The notes below the pieces were generated by a model. It did not search any database, was not told the DNA's origin, and worked only from the letters and a program-made list of their open reading frames with translations. Of a DNA stretch of 12,912 bases, positions 5,938 through 12,912 are shown piece by piece. The stretch comes from an uncultured Fretibacterium sp. (GTDB lineage Bacteria; Synergistota; Synergistia; Synergistales; Aminobacteriaceae), in assembly GCF_938030725.1 (NCBI RefSeq), contig NZ_CALHIQ010000180.1:1-12912 (forward strand). The letters run 5' to 3'. The stretch's first letter is position 1. Every line of letters starts with the position of its first letter. A program made the translations under genes and the position numbers.

Positions 5938-6540
5938 ATGATCTGTCAGCACTGCGGAGCCCCTCTGGAAGCGGGGGTAGAGCTCTGTCCTTTCTGCGGC
6001 TCCCCGACGCCCTACAATGAGATGCTCCTGGACGAAAAGGTCCAGAGGAAACAGGCGCTTCAGCGGAAGAAAAAGCTGGATGGGCTAGCTGCCATCAAGC
6101 ACGTTTCAGGCCTGTCCCTGCCCTTCCTCTGGATTGCAACCATGGGCATCTACAGCCCCGTGTGGTACCTGACGAGGGCACAATCACTGAACCGCATGAA
6201 CTCTCCCAAAAAACTGCCCCTCCTCGCAGCGCTCCTCCAGCTGGCGCTCTGCCTCGGCGTCCTGATCCTCCCAGGCTCCTGGGAAGAGATGGGGGTGGAT
6301 GCCGAAACGGCCTCGACATACAACAACTACGTGTTCAGCGCGAGCTTTCTCCTCTCCATCTGGCTGGCCTTCCGCGTCAAGGACATCCTTTGGGCTCACG
6401 CCTCCCAATACCTTGAGAAGGCCGTCGTCGTTCACACCATCGCGCCGTCGGTGACCCTTCTCGTCGTCTTCGGCCCCCTCTACCTTCAAACTCAGATCAA
6501 CAAGATGATCTTCATGGAACTCTTGACCCCCAGCGTCTAA
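5938..6540 (+). CDS. Zinc-ribbon membrane protein
   Basis: This 200-aa protein begins with a zinc ribbon, MICQHCGAPLEAGVELCPFC (two CxxC pairs, residues about 3-21). A charged Lys/Arg/Gln segment (about 35-55) follows, and then about four hydrophobic stretches: near 60-80 (a helix with GIYSPVWYL), 93-115, 130-146 and 163-185. The IYSPVWYL plus Asn/Arg pattern resembles DUF4234-type small membrane proteins, but this is a weak match made by eye. A cytoplasmic metal-binding head on a membrane anchor is the simplest reading. The ATG at 5938 is preferred over an earlier in-frame ATG at 5872 because AGGAGG stands about 10 bases before it. It is the first gene of a three-gene unit, 43 bases before the SPFH gene. 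The exact function is unknown. Confidence 0.75.
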   Translation: MICQHCGAPLEAGVELCPFCGSPTPYNEMLLDEKVQRKQALQRKKKLDGLAAIKHVSGLSLPFLWIATMGIYSPVWYLTRAQSLNRMNSPKKLPLLAALLQLALCLGVLILPGSWEEMGVDAETASTYNNYVFSASFLLSIWLAFRVKDILWAHASQYLEKAVVVHTIAPSVTLLVVFGPLYLQTQINKMIFMELLTPSV

Positions 6541-6583
6541 GGCGCGGCGGACAAATTTATCGAGAATGGAGTGACGGCCCATC

Positions 6584-7810
6584 ATGGCTTTGTTACAGAT
6601 CGTACAGTGGGATGAGAAGATCGACAGCGGCGACGTCTTCGCATGGCGTTGGACGGATGCCAAGGCCCCGGCGCGGAGCAACGAGCTGGGGAACTGGACT
6701 CAGCTGATCGTCCAGGAGGCCCAGGAGGCGATCCTCTTCCGCGACGGACAGGCGCTGGACCTCTTTGGTCCCGGACGCTACACGCTCTCCACCGAGAACG
6801 TTCCCGTCCTGCGGCACCTCCTCAACCTGCCCACGGGAGGCGAGAGCCCCTTCAAGGCATGGGTGTGGTTCATCAACAAGGTGAACGTGCTGGACGTGAA
6901 GTGGGGAACGCAGACCCCCATCCTGCTCCGCGATCCCGAATATCAGGTTCCGCTGCCCGTCCGGGCCTACGGCCAGTTCGGCATCCGCATTAAGGAGAGC
7001 CGACAGTTCCTGCTCAAGCTGGCGGGCACCCGCACGCAGATCACTCGCGAGGACCTGGTGAACTCGTTCCGGGGGCTCCTGCTGAGCCGCATCGGCGACA
7101 TGATCGCCACCTATATATCGCAGAAGAAGATCAGCATCTTCGACATCAGCGCCTACCTCCAGGACATGTCGGACGAAGCGGTGGAAGTCCTGCGCCCTGT
7201 GTTCAACGAGTACGGCATCGAGTCCGTGAATTTCTTCTTCGGCTCCATCAACGTCCCGGACGACGACGAGGCCGTTAAGGACCTGAAGCGGGCAATGAGC
7301 GAGCGGGCGCGCATGGACCTGAAGGGGTACACCTACCAGCAGGAGCGCTCCTTCGACGTGCTGGAAACGGCGGCCCAGGACGCCGGGGGAGAGAGCGGCG
7401 GGAGCTCCCTGATGGGTGCGGGCGTCGGTTTGGGCGCGGGCATGGGGCTGGGCGGCGCCATTGGACAGATGGCCGCCCAGATGGGACAGTACGTCAACCC
7501 CCTCGGACAAGGCACTCAACCAGCCAGCCCGACCGTGACCCCGTCGGCTTCGGACGTGAGCTGTCCCAAGTGCGGCAAGTCCTGCCCATCCACAAGCTCC
7601 TTCTGTCCTGCGTGCGGAGCGCGGCTTACGGAGGAGCAGAGCCCTGCCTCGACGTCCGCGCACAAGTGCCCGAAGTGCGGCAAGCCCTGCGCGGAGGACA
7701 GCAAGTTCTGCCCGCATTGCGGCCTGTCCCTCTCCTGCCCCAACTGCGGAACACGGCTCGAAGTGGCGTCGAAATTCTGCCCCGAGTGCGGGAAACCTCT
7801 TCTGCCGTAA
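6584..7810 (+). CDS. SPFH-domain protein with three C-terminal zinc ribbons (YdjI-like)
   Basis: This 408-aa protein belongs to the SPFH (stomatin/prohibitin/flotillin) family branch often labelled virion core protein or YdjI. Residues 1-240 form the SPFH part: IVQEAQEAILFRDGQAL, FGPGRYTLST, LPVRAYGQFGIRI, and NEYGIESVNFFFGSINVPDDD. The family-typical GYTYQQERSFDVLETAA (about 248-264) leads to a Gly/Met-rich flexible stretch (about 268-300). Three zinc ribbons follow, each with paired CxxC: about 327-344, 362-379 and 385-402. In Bacillus, YdjI is membrane-associated and works with a PspA-like protein; here no PspA homologue is adjacent. The start at 6584 has GGAGTGA about 11 bases upstream. 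It is the middle gene of the unit and probably organises a membrane domain with its two membrane neighbours (inference). SPFH identity is firm; the role is not. Confidence 0.85.
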   Translation: MALLQIVQWDEKIDSGDVFAWRWTDAKAPARSNELGNWTQLIVQEAQEAILFRDGQALDLFGPGRYTLSTENVPVLRHLLNLPTGGESPFKAWVWFINKVNVLDVKWGTQTPILLRDPEYQVPLPVRAYGQFGIRIKESRQFLLKLAGTRTQITREDLVNSFRGLLLSRIGDMIATYISQKKISIFDISAYLQDMSDEAVEVLRPVFNEYGIESVNFFFGSINVPDDDEAVKDLKRAMSERARMDLKGYTYQQERSFDVLETAAQDAGGESGGSSLMGAGVGLGAGMGLGGAIGQMAAQMGQYVNPLGQGTQPASPTVTPSASDVSCPKCGKSCPSTSSFCPACGARLTEEQSPASTSAHKCPKCGKPCAEDSKFCPHCGLSLSCPNCGTRLEVASKFCPECGKPLLP

Positions 7811-7840
7811 GCGGCACGCATCACGAAAGGAAGGATCGTC

Positions 7841-8590
7841 ATGAGCATCAGAAGCGCTATCGACAAACTCCATCAGGTTTTTAACCTCGCCCTCGTCTTT
7901 TCCCTCATCGCCGTCACAGCGGGCGTCTTCATCTTCTTCCTGACGACGCCGGAGGGGCGGGGAACGACGTTTTGGATATCCATGGCCTCCCTCGCCTTCG
8001 CGCTGATCCTGGGCCTGCTCTTCTCCACGAAGTTCGCGCTTTCCAGCGACCGGGAGGCTCCGGGCAATTTCTCTTACCTGGGCATCCTGGCGGCCTACTT
8101 CGTCTTTGTCATCGGAGCCTCCATCGCCAACGTCTACCTTCACTTCTCGACGACGACGTACTTCCTGCTCCACGTCGGAGGGGCAGCGGCCTTCCTCCTC
8201 CCCCTCCTCCTGATCAACATGGCGATGCTGAAGCAGGGGAGCGCGGACCGCAGGGACCAGAGGGAGGGACGTCTGGCCCTCTCGCTCAAGGCGAGCCACC
8301 TCCAGGACCTGGTCAAAAACCTTGAGCTTTCCCTCAACCTGCCCGGAGAGGATTTCTCCCCCCTCCTTCGCCTGGCGGACTCCCTCCAGTACGCGGACCC
8401 CACCCCGGCCTCCAGGAGTACGGAAAATGTCCTGAGTGACGCCCTGGGCACCCTGGATGGAGCCATCGTTGCCCTCACGAACGGCACGGAGGCGGATCGG
8501 GTCGAAAAGTGGCAGGCGGTGCTGGCGGCCTGCAACGCCGCGGAGAGCGCCCTGAAACAGCGCAACATGGAGGTCATCAACGCAAAATAG
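7841..8590 (+). CDS. Four-helix membrane protein with cytoplasmic tail
   Basis: I do not recognise a named family for this 249-aa protein. Four hydrophobic helices lie at about residues 14-36, 43-62, 76-99 and 104-127. A charged hinge follows (about 130-145, with DRRDQREGR), and then a soluble, probably helical tail of about 100 residues (ASHLQDLVKNLELSL, LDGAIVALTNGTEADRV) ending at VINAK. Positive charges after helix 4 place the tail in the cytoplasm if the usual inside-positive rule holds. The ATG at 7841 has AAGGAAGG about 6 bases upstream, 30 bases after the SPFH stop, so co-transcription is very likely. A strong terminator starts at once after the stop. In this context it is plausibly the membrane partner of the SPFH protein. 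Confidence 0.75.
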   Translation: MSIRSAIDKLHQVFNLALVFSLIAVTAGVFIFFLTTPEGRGTTFWISMASLAFALILGLLFSTKFALSSDREAPGNFSYLGILAAYFVFVIGASIANVYLHFSTTTYFLLHVGGAAAFLLPLLLINMAMLKQGSADRRDQREGRLALSLKASHLQDLVKNLELSLNLPGEDFSPLLRLADSLQYADPTPASRSTENVLSDALGTLDGAIVALTNGTEADRVEKWQAVLAACNAAESALKQRNMEVINAK

Positions 8591-8591
8591 C

Positions 8592-8628
8592 GTTGTGGCC
8601 CTGAGGTTTCCTCAGGGCCACAACTTTT
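8592..8628 (+). terminator. Strong intrinsic terminator of the three-gene unit
   Basis: A perfect 15-bp stem (8592-8606 with 8610-8624), a TTT loop and a four-T tail start one base after the membrane-protein stop. The minus-strand reading has a weaker U-rich tail, so it may also help terminate fhs from the other side. Confidence 0.92.
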
Positions 8629-8668
8629 CCGCGTCCGGCGACGGGCCGTTTCCGCTTCAAAAGCGGGA

Positions 8669-10345
8669 TCAGAACAGGCCCGTGATCTTTCCGTGCTCGT
8701 CCACGTCGATGGAGAGCGCCGCGGGCTTCTTGGGCAGGCCGGGCATCGTCATGATCTCGCCCGTGACCGCCACCAGGAACCCGGCTCCGGCGGAGAGGCG
8801 CACCTCGCGCACCGTGATGCGGAAGCCGCTGGGACGCCCCACCTTCGTCGCGTCGTCCGAGAAGGAGTACTGCGTCTTGGCCATGCAGACCAGGAGGTCG
8901 TCCTTGCCCAGATCGTGGATGACCTGAAGGTCCTTTTCGGCCTGCGGCGTAAAGTCCACGCCCTCTGCCCCGTAGATCTCGCGCGCAATGGCCCCCATTT
9001 TCTCCTTCGGGCTCATCTTCGCGTCGTAGATGAACTTGAAGTTCGAGGGCTTCTCGCAAGCTTCAACGACCTTCTGCGCCAGCTCCCTGCCGCCCTCGCC
9101 GCCCTTCTCCCAAACCTCGGACAGCGCGAAGGAGGCGCCCAGTTCCTTGCACTTCGCCTCCACCAGGGCAAGCTCCGCCTCCGTGTCCAGCGGGAAGCGG
9201 TTGATCGCCACCACCACGGGCAGGCCGAACTTCTGAACGTTCTCAATGTGCTTCTGCAGGTTGGGTATCCCCGCCTCCAGCGCCTTCAGGTCCTCGGTGC
9301 CCAACTCCTTCTTGCTGCGCCCGCCGTGCATCTTGAGCGCGCGCACCGTGGCGACCACGACGACCGCATCGGGCTTCAGCCCCGCGACGCGACACTTGAT
9401 GTCCAGGAACTTCTCAGCTCCCAGGTCCGCGCCGAACCCAGCCTCCGTCACCAGGTAATCCGCCGTCTTCAGGCCCAGCCGCGTCGCCTGCACGCTGTTG
9501 CACCCATGGGCGATGTTGGCGAAGGGGCCGCCGTGGATGAACGCGGGCGTTCCCTCAAGCGTCTGCACCAGGTTGGGCTTGATGGCATCCTTCATCAGGG
9601 CGGCCATGGCGCCGGCCGCGCCGATGTCACCCGCCGTAACGGGCTTTCCGTCATAGGTGTAGGCCAAAACCATCTTCTTGAAGCGTTCCTTCAGGTCCAT
9701 CAGGTCCATGGACAGGCACAGGATCGCCATGACCTCCGAGGCAACCGTGATGTCGAAGCCGTTCTCGCGCGGCACGCCGTTGGCCTTGCCGCCAAGCCCG
9801 ATGACGATGTTGCGCAGAGCGCGCTCGTTCAGGTCCATCACGCGGCGGAACACGACGCGGCGCGGGTCGATGTTCAGCTCGTTGCCCTGCTGAAGGTGGT
9901 TGTCCAGCATGGCGGCGCAGAGGTTGTGCGCCGTGGTGATGGCGTGCAGGTCGCCCGTAAAGTGCAGGTTGATGTCCTCCATCGGGACCACCTGGGCGTA
10001 GCCGCCGCCCGCAGCGCCGCCCTTCATTCCGAAGCTGGGCCCCAAGGAGGGCTCACGAAGCGCCACGCAGGCCTTCTTGCCGATCTTGTTCAGTCCGTCC
10101 GCCAGCCCGACGCTGGTGGTCGTCTTGCCCTCACCCGCCGGGGTCGGCGTGATTGCCGTGACGAGGACAAGTTTGCCGTCCGGCTTCTTCTCGCGCTCCC
10201 TCAGCACCTCAGGGACCACCTTGGCCTTGTACTTACCGTAGCACTCCAGTTCGTCCTCTGTGATGCCCAACTTCTTCGCGATCTCGACGATCGGTTGGGG
10301 CCGTGCCGCCTGCGCAATTTCGATGTCGCTCGGTACGTTTGCCAT
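8669..10345 (-). CDS. fhs: Formate-tetrahydrofolate ligase
   Basis: This cytoplasmic enzyme joins formate to tetrahydrofolate using ATP, giving 10-formyltetrahydrofolate. It feeds purine and formyl-methionine synthesis and, in acetogens and amino-acid fermenters, the methyl branch of one-carbon metabolism. The 558-aa length is typical. The nucleotide loop [15 protein letters not shown] lies at about residues 67-81. [40 protein letters not shown] and [15 protein letters not shown] are classic family motifs, and [15 protein letters not shown] lies near the C-terminus. No damage is visible. The ATG at 10345 has GGAGTGA about 9 bases upstream. The next fol or other pathway genes are not in the window; upstream are a TPR-like and an exported protein on the same strand. 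Confidence 0.98.
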   Translation of the reverse strand: MANVPSDIEIAQAARPQPIVEIAKKLGITEDELECYGKYKAKVVPEVLREREKKPDGKLVLVTAITPTPAGEGKTTTSVGLADGLNKIGKKACVALREPSLGPSFGMKGGAAGGGYAQVVPMEDINLHFTGDLHAITTAHNLCAAMLDNHLQQGNELNIDPRRVVFRRVMDLNERALRNIVIGLGGKANGVPRENGFDITVASEVMAILCLSMDLMDLKERFKKMVLAYTYDGKPVTAGDIGAAGAMAALMKDAIKPNLVQTLEGTPAFIHGGPFANIAHGCNSVQATRLGLKTADYLVTEAGFGADLGAEKFLDIKCRVAGLKPDAVVVVATVRALKMHGGRSKKELGTEDLKALEAGIPNLQKHIENVQKFGLPVVVAINRFPLDTEAELALVEAKCKELGASFALSEVWEKGGEGGRELAQKVVEACEKPSNFKFIYDAKMSPKEKMGAIAREIYGAEGVDFTPQAEKDLQVIHDLGKDDLLVCMAKTQYSFSDDATKVGRPSGFRITVREVRLSAGAGFLVAVTGEIMTMPGLPKKPAALSIDVDEHGKITGLF

Positions 10346-10379
10346 CTCAATCCGTCACTCCATTTCCTCTTTAGGATTT

Positions 10380-10426
10380 GGGCGCGCGTTTCACGCGCCG
10401 CCTTTTCACTGTCCTGCCAGACAGTG
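10380..10426 (-). other. Tandem hairpins between the TPR-like gene and fhs
   Basis: CACTGTC/GACAGTG (10407-10413 with 10420-10426) forms a 7-bp stem that overlaps the TPR-like stop codon. A GC-rich inverted repeat (GCGCG and CGCGC around TTTCA, about 10382-10398) follows within ten bases. On the minus strand no U-run follows; on the plus strand the second hairpin runs into TTTT, but no plus-strand gene ends here. It may be a weak attenuator or processing site upstream of fhs. Confidence 0.35.
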
Positions 10427-11299
10427 GTGTGCCGCCAACGTTTCAATGACGGCCACGTCGTCGCCCTCCATCGGGAGCTTGCACATGGCCTCATATTCCT
10501 GCCGTCCGCCAAGGGAGGTCAAGATCTCAAGCATGTCCCCGCTCTCCTCGCCAAAACGGCCGGAGAGCAGGCCAAACAGGATCACCCCGCGGGAGAACCA
10601 GTTGAGGAGGTCCCGCGACGTGGACCACACGTCCGCGTAGAGCGAGGCGAAGTTGAAGTCTTCCTCCTCCGTTTCGGAGTCGTCCGCAGGCTCCGCAAAG
10701 TACCCCAGCATGTAGAAGGGGACGTTTGGGGACATGATCAGCGCCTCCCAGAACATCCGCGCCGCCGTCCCCCGGTCCGCTCCCTTCGGGGCCAGCATAA
10801 AGGCCGCGCAGAGCCTGGCATAGGCCCAGCCCAACTGGTGGTCCTCGTCCTGCATCGTCCTGCTGAGGATGAGCTGCCACTCATTCTGCTCGATCAGTAT
10901 TCTGTAGTAGAGGCTCCTGACCGCGCCGTTGTCGTCCAGATCGTGGCGCAGGAGGCGCTCGATCAACTCCATGGCCCGCTCGTCGTCCCCAACGCCATAG
11001 AGCGTGAACGCCGCGCGCTGCATCAACGCCAGGTACACGGTCCCAAGGGGATTTTCCTCGTAGGCCTCTTCATCGACCCCCTCCTCCTTCAGAACCGCCT
11101 TCACGGCCTCCAGCGCCCCCTGAAGGATCGACAGGCGCTCCTCGTCGTCGTCCGTCAGGTCAGCGCGCAGCAAAAGCGCCTCCGGATTGTCGGGCTCGAT
11201 CTCCAGGGCCCGCGCCACCAACGCCTCCACTTCTTCCGCGTCCTCGGACTCATAGGCCCTGTCCAGAAGGGCCTCGACATCCATTTCTTCTTCGTCCAT
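10406..11299 (-). CDS. Acidic TPR-like protein (ST7-like C-terminal region)
   Basis: This 297-aa, strongly acidic, helical protein has no signal peptide, so it is probably cytoplasmic. Residues about 18-50 look like a TPR unit (AEEVEALVARALEIEPDNPEALLLRA in outline), and others recur near 95-120. The stretch from about 130 on (DDNGAVRSLYYRILIEQNEW, then MSPNVPFYMLGYF, then a later SLYADVWSTSRDLLNWF) resembles the ST7-like TPR proteins seen beside SEC-C metal-binding domains, from memory of the family pattern. No SEC-C domain is present here. It probably mediates protein-protein contacts; its partner is unknown. The ATG at 11299 is chosen with GAGGAG about 12 bases upstream; an earlier in-frame TTG at 11344 is less likely. 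It lies 51 bases after the exported-protein gene and 60 before fhs. Confidence 0.65.
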   Translation of the reverse strand: MDEEEMDVEALLDRAYESEDAEEVEALVARALEIEPDNPEALLLRADLTDDDEERLSILQGALEAVKAVLKEEGVDEEAYEENPLGTVYLALMQRAAFTLYGVGDDERAMELIERLLRHDLDDNGAVRSLYYRILIEQNEWQLILSRTMQDEDHQLGWAYARLCAAFMLAPKGADRGTAARMFWEALIMSPNVPFYMLGYFAEPADDSETEEEDFNFASLYADVWSTSRDLLNWFSRGVILFGLLSGRFGEESGDMLEILTSLGGRQEYEAMCKLPMEGDDVAVIETLAAHHCLAGQ

Positions 11300-11350
11300 G
11301 CAACCATCACTCTCCTCGAAAGGCAGGCGTCCGTTCCCTCTCACTCTGCC

Positions 11351-12199
11351 CTACTCGACGTCCCACTGGCCGCCGTTGTCGGGCTTCTTCTCCGGCGTAT
11401 CCGGGGTCCTGCCTGCGGGGAGGTTTCGGAAATCGCGGTTCTCCGCGCCGTCGCCACCGCGATAGCCGCCGAGAGCGTCGAGGCAGATCTCACCGCCCCA
11501 CAGGAGGCCCCACTGGCGCGCCAGGTTTGCAAAGTCACAGGGCTCCATGCAAAACCACCAGATACAGTTCTTGCGGAGTTCCTCGCCGATCCACTGACGC
11601 CGGCGCTTCAGCGCATGCCAGGTGTACTCCCCTGCCAGCGGCGTGATCTTCTTCCAGCGATCCCCAAGCCACACCCAGGCGCCCTCGCTCCCCGATCGCC
11701 AGGCGACCACGGTTCGAGCCAGGGGGTCCCTGATGATCCCCATACGGTCACAGCGGTAGTCCATGATCTTGCAAAACTCAGGGTCGTTGACGTATCGGCC
11801 GCACAGGCCCGTCGCCGCGATGCGGGTCAGTCCAGGGACCTGCCCGGGGACGACGGACCCCACCAGGACACAGGTCGGAACGAGCGCTCCATCGGGTCCA
11901 AGCTGGCCGTACACCCAGCGGTTCTGGGCCGCCTGCGCGACGGGGAAGCCGTCGAAGGTGGCGTACCACCCCGCCGGCAACCCCATGGGCTTCCAGACCT
12001 CGAAATTCATGGCGTAGGGCTGCTGGTACGCAGCGATCACCGCTCCGCCCTGGGGGAAAGGCCAGACCGCAACTCCGCCGGGGGACACAGGGCAGGAGCC
12101 GGGATAGACAAAGGACGCCTCGGAGAACGACGCGCCCGAAAGGACAAGGCAGACCGACGCCACAACGAGCACAGCGCTTTTTCTAAACGACCGTCGCAT
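11351..12199 (-). CDS. Exported Cys-containing protein of unknown function
   Basis: No family is recognised for this 282-aa protein. A clear Sec signal peptide is visible: MRRSFRKS, a hydrophobic run to about residue 22, and a likely cleavage near SEA-S (28/29). The mature part holds nine Cys (residues 36, 110, 133, 143, 150, 212, 217, 221, 239) and many Trp and Gly. Motifs include PAGWYATFDGFPVAQAAQN and CIWWFCMEPCDF. The last 40 residues are hydrophilic and low in complexity (GGDGAENRDF, PAGRTPDTPEKKPDNGG). No lipobox and no C-terminal anchor are seen. Nine Cys suggests disulfides or metal binding (inference). The ATG at 12199 has GGAGAGTGA about 7 bases upstream and gives a better signal peptide than the ATGs at 12217 and 12220. 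It probably heads the transcript that continues into the TPR-like gene. Confidence 0.75.
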   Translation of the reverse strand: MRRSFRKSAVLVVASVCLVLSGASFSEASFVYPGSCPVSPGGVAVWPFPQGGAVIAAYQQPYAMNFEVWKPMGLPAGWYATFDGFPVAQAAQNRWVYGQLGPDGALVPTCVLVGSVVPGQVPGLTRIAATGLCGRYVNDPEFCKIMDYRCDRMGIIRDPLARTVVAWRSGSEGAWVWLGDRWKKITPLAGEYTWHALKRRRQWIGEELRKNCIWWFCMEPCDFANLARQWGLLWGGEICLDALGGYRGGDGAENRDFRNLPAGRTPDTPEKKPDNGGQWDVE

Positions 12200-12280
12200 A
12201 TTAAGATCACTCTCCATCATCGTGCGCCGTCCTCGCGTTCAGGAGGGGCGCATACGGCACCAGAGATGTCGTTCCTACTC

Positions 12281-12286
12281 ATTATA
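12281..12286 (-). promoter_or_regulatory. Possible -10 element for the exported-protein gene
   Basis: A perfect TATAAT on the minus strand lies about 80 bases before the exported-protein start. No good -35 is found at 16-18 bases, and the TG before it is one base out of place for an extended -10. It is therefore only a candidate. Confidence 0.35.
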
Positions 12287-12358
12287 CAGGGAATCGCAGA
12301 AATCGCACCCAATGCAACCCCCGTTCGTTCGTTCTTCTGCCGCGTCGCTTCGCCCCCA

Positions 12359-12367
12359 TGCTATAAT
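12359..12367 (+). promoter_or_regulatory. Extended -10 promoter for the 12410 gene
   Basis: TGCTATAAT is a perfect extended -10 (TGn plus TATAAT at 12362-12367). No strong -35 is present, which extended -10 promoters tolerate. The start point would be near 12374, about 36 bases before the ATG. Confidence 0.6.
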
Positions 12368-12409
12368 GGACGCAAAAGGCGATCTGCCGTCGAGGAGGGA
12401 AGGGGAACG

Positions 12410-12775
12410 ATGCTGAGGGTAGACAACGGGCTGAGCAGCCTCCAGAGCTCGCCGTCCAGCGCCGGGGAGGCCGTATCCGGGGGCAAGGGTTTCGCTAACA
12501 TCGAGGACGCGCTGAAGCAGGTTGAGGAGGCAAAGACGCGGACCTCGGAGGCCACGTTCCGGGCGTGGGACCGACACACCGACATGGTGGAAAAATCCCA
12601 GAAACTGAGGCGTATTCGTATGCGCCAGGAGGCTATTAAGCGGAGAAACCAGGAACAGCGGGAGAACAGCCGAGAGCTTATGGCGCAGGCGGCGCTCCAA
12701 AACGCCAACCGCACGAGGATGATAGAGGCCAGCGCCATGAAGCGCAAGGCGCAGGAGAGAACCGCCGGCGCGTGA
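12410..12775 (+). CDS. Small highly charged helical protein, unknown function
   Basis: I recognise no family for this 121-aa protein. Residues 1-27 are Ser/Gly-rich and probably flexible. From about residue 30 to the end the protein is dominated by Lys, Arg, Glu, Gln, Ala and Met with no Pro, predicting one or two long helices or a coiled coil (IEDALKQVEEAKTRTSEAT, then MVEKSQKLRRIRMRQEAIKR and a later RENSRELMAQAALQNANR). The part from about 66 to 113 is basic, so RNA, DNA or ribosome binding is possible (inference). There is no signal peptide or membrane helix. The ATG is preceded by GAGGAGGGAAGGGG, which gives a good ribosome site, and by an extended -10 promoter. A terminator follows. The same frame stays open far upstream (from 8693) through antisense sequence; that extension is an artefact. 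Confidence 0.7.
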   Translation: MLRVDNGLSSLQSSPSSAGEAVSGGKGFANIEDALKQVEEAKTRTSEATFRAWDRHTDMVEKSQKLRRIRMRQEAIKRRNQEQRENSRELMAQAALQNANRTRMIEASAMKRKAQERTAGA

Positions 12776-12810
12776 CCTCGCTTGGCGAATTAAACCTGTC
12801 TAAAATTGCG

Positions 12811-12856
12811 AAGGAGCGCACGGACTCCCGACTGAGCCCGTGCGCTCCTTTATTTA
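12811..12856 (+). terminator. Intrinsic terminator after the 12410 gene
   Basis: AAGGAGCGCACGG (12811-12823) is perfectly complementary to CCGTGCGCTCCTT (12838-12850), a 13-bp stem with a 14-base loop. It continues into TATTTA, a short T-rich tail. It lies about 35 bases after the stop codon. Confidence 0.8.
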
Positions 12857-12912
12857 GGGAAACACTGATTAAGTCGTTAAGAACCGTCAACCGTATGGAC
12901 TCCCTTCAGTGC
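12857..12912. other. Unassigned right edge, possible mobile-element end
   Basis: After the terminator GGGAAACACTGATTAAG begins abruptly. Its form resembles outer ends of some DDE-type insertion sequences, from general memory of such ends rather than a match. No coding sequence can be judged in the 56 bases left; an ATG at 12895 runs off the edge. Confidence 0.2.

Noticed and set aside
6593..8299. 568-codon minus-strand open frame opposite the SPFH and membrane genes.
   Set aside because: It is a GC-rich shadow of two genes with recognisable domains; the translation has no domain pattern and no ribosome site.
12323..12334. Short GTTC tandem repeat.
   Set aside because: Only three units; too short to call a repeat feature or a phase-variable tract, and it lies upstream of the -10 with no evident effect.
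8693..12409. A very long plus-strand open frame (over 1200 codons) upstream of and in frame with the 12410 gene.
   Set aside because: It is antisense to fhs, the TPR-like gene and the exported-protein gene, all with clear motifs and ribosome sites. Its translation is Arg/His/Leu-rich low-grade sequence typical of GC-rich shadows. Only the last 121 codons have a start signal.

Overview
The window is GC-rich bacterial chromosome, densely coding, with strong Shine-Dalgarno sites (GGAGG, GGAGTGA) and sigma70-type promoters. The order rpsF-ssb-rpsR-(yybS-like)-rplI-dnaB is the arrangement known from Firmicutes and relatives. High GC, a diderm-style secreted GLUG-repeat protein and a clostridial-type fhs would fit Synergistota or a similar anaerobe. 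That placement is inference, because no rRNA or marker phylogeny was possible here.

Region 1 (1-4146, all minus strand, read right to left) is a housekeeping block. It holds a small glutaredoxin-like protein, a promoter, then rpsF (bS6), ssb, rpsR (bS18), a clear terminator, a YybS/DUF2232 membrane protein, a spacer with a long hairpin, rplI (bL9), and the first 307 codons of dnaB, which runs off the left edge. It couples ribosome assembly with replication. Region 2 (4202-5603, minus) is a secreted protein made of about ten GLUG repeats, followed by a hairpin. Region 3 (5604-5937) is a relatively AT-rich gap with an excellent plus-strand promoter.

Region 4 (5831-8628, plus) is a self-contained three-gene unit: a zinc-ribbon membrane protein, an SPFH/YdjI-like protein ending in three zinc ribbons, and a four-helix membrane protein with a cytoplasmic tail. 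It is bounded by a TTGACA promoter and a 15-bp terminator. It is the best candidate here for a poorly described system, probably membrane-associated.

Region 5 (8669-12199, minus) holds an uncharacterised exported Cys-containing protein, an acidic TPR-like protein and fhs (formate-tetrahydrofolate ligase), probably co-transcribed at least in part. Region 6 (12359-12850, plus) is a single small charged helical protein with its own extended -10 promoter and terminator. The last 55 bases carry no recognisable gene and may be the edge of a mobile element. No tRNA, rRNA or CRISPR array was seen.
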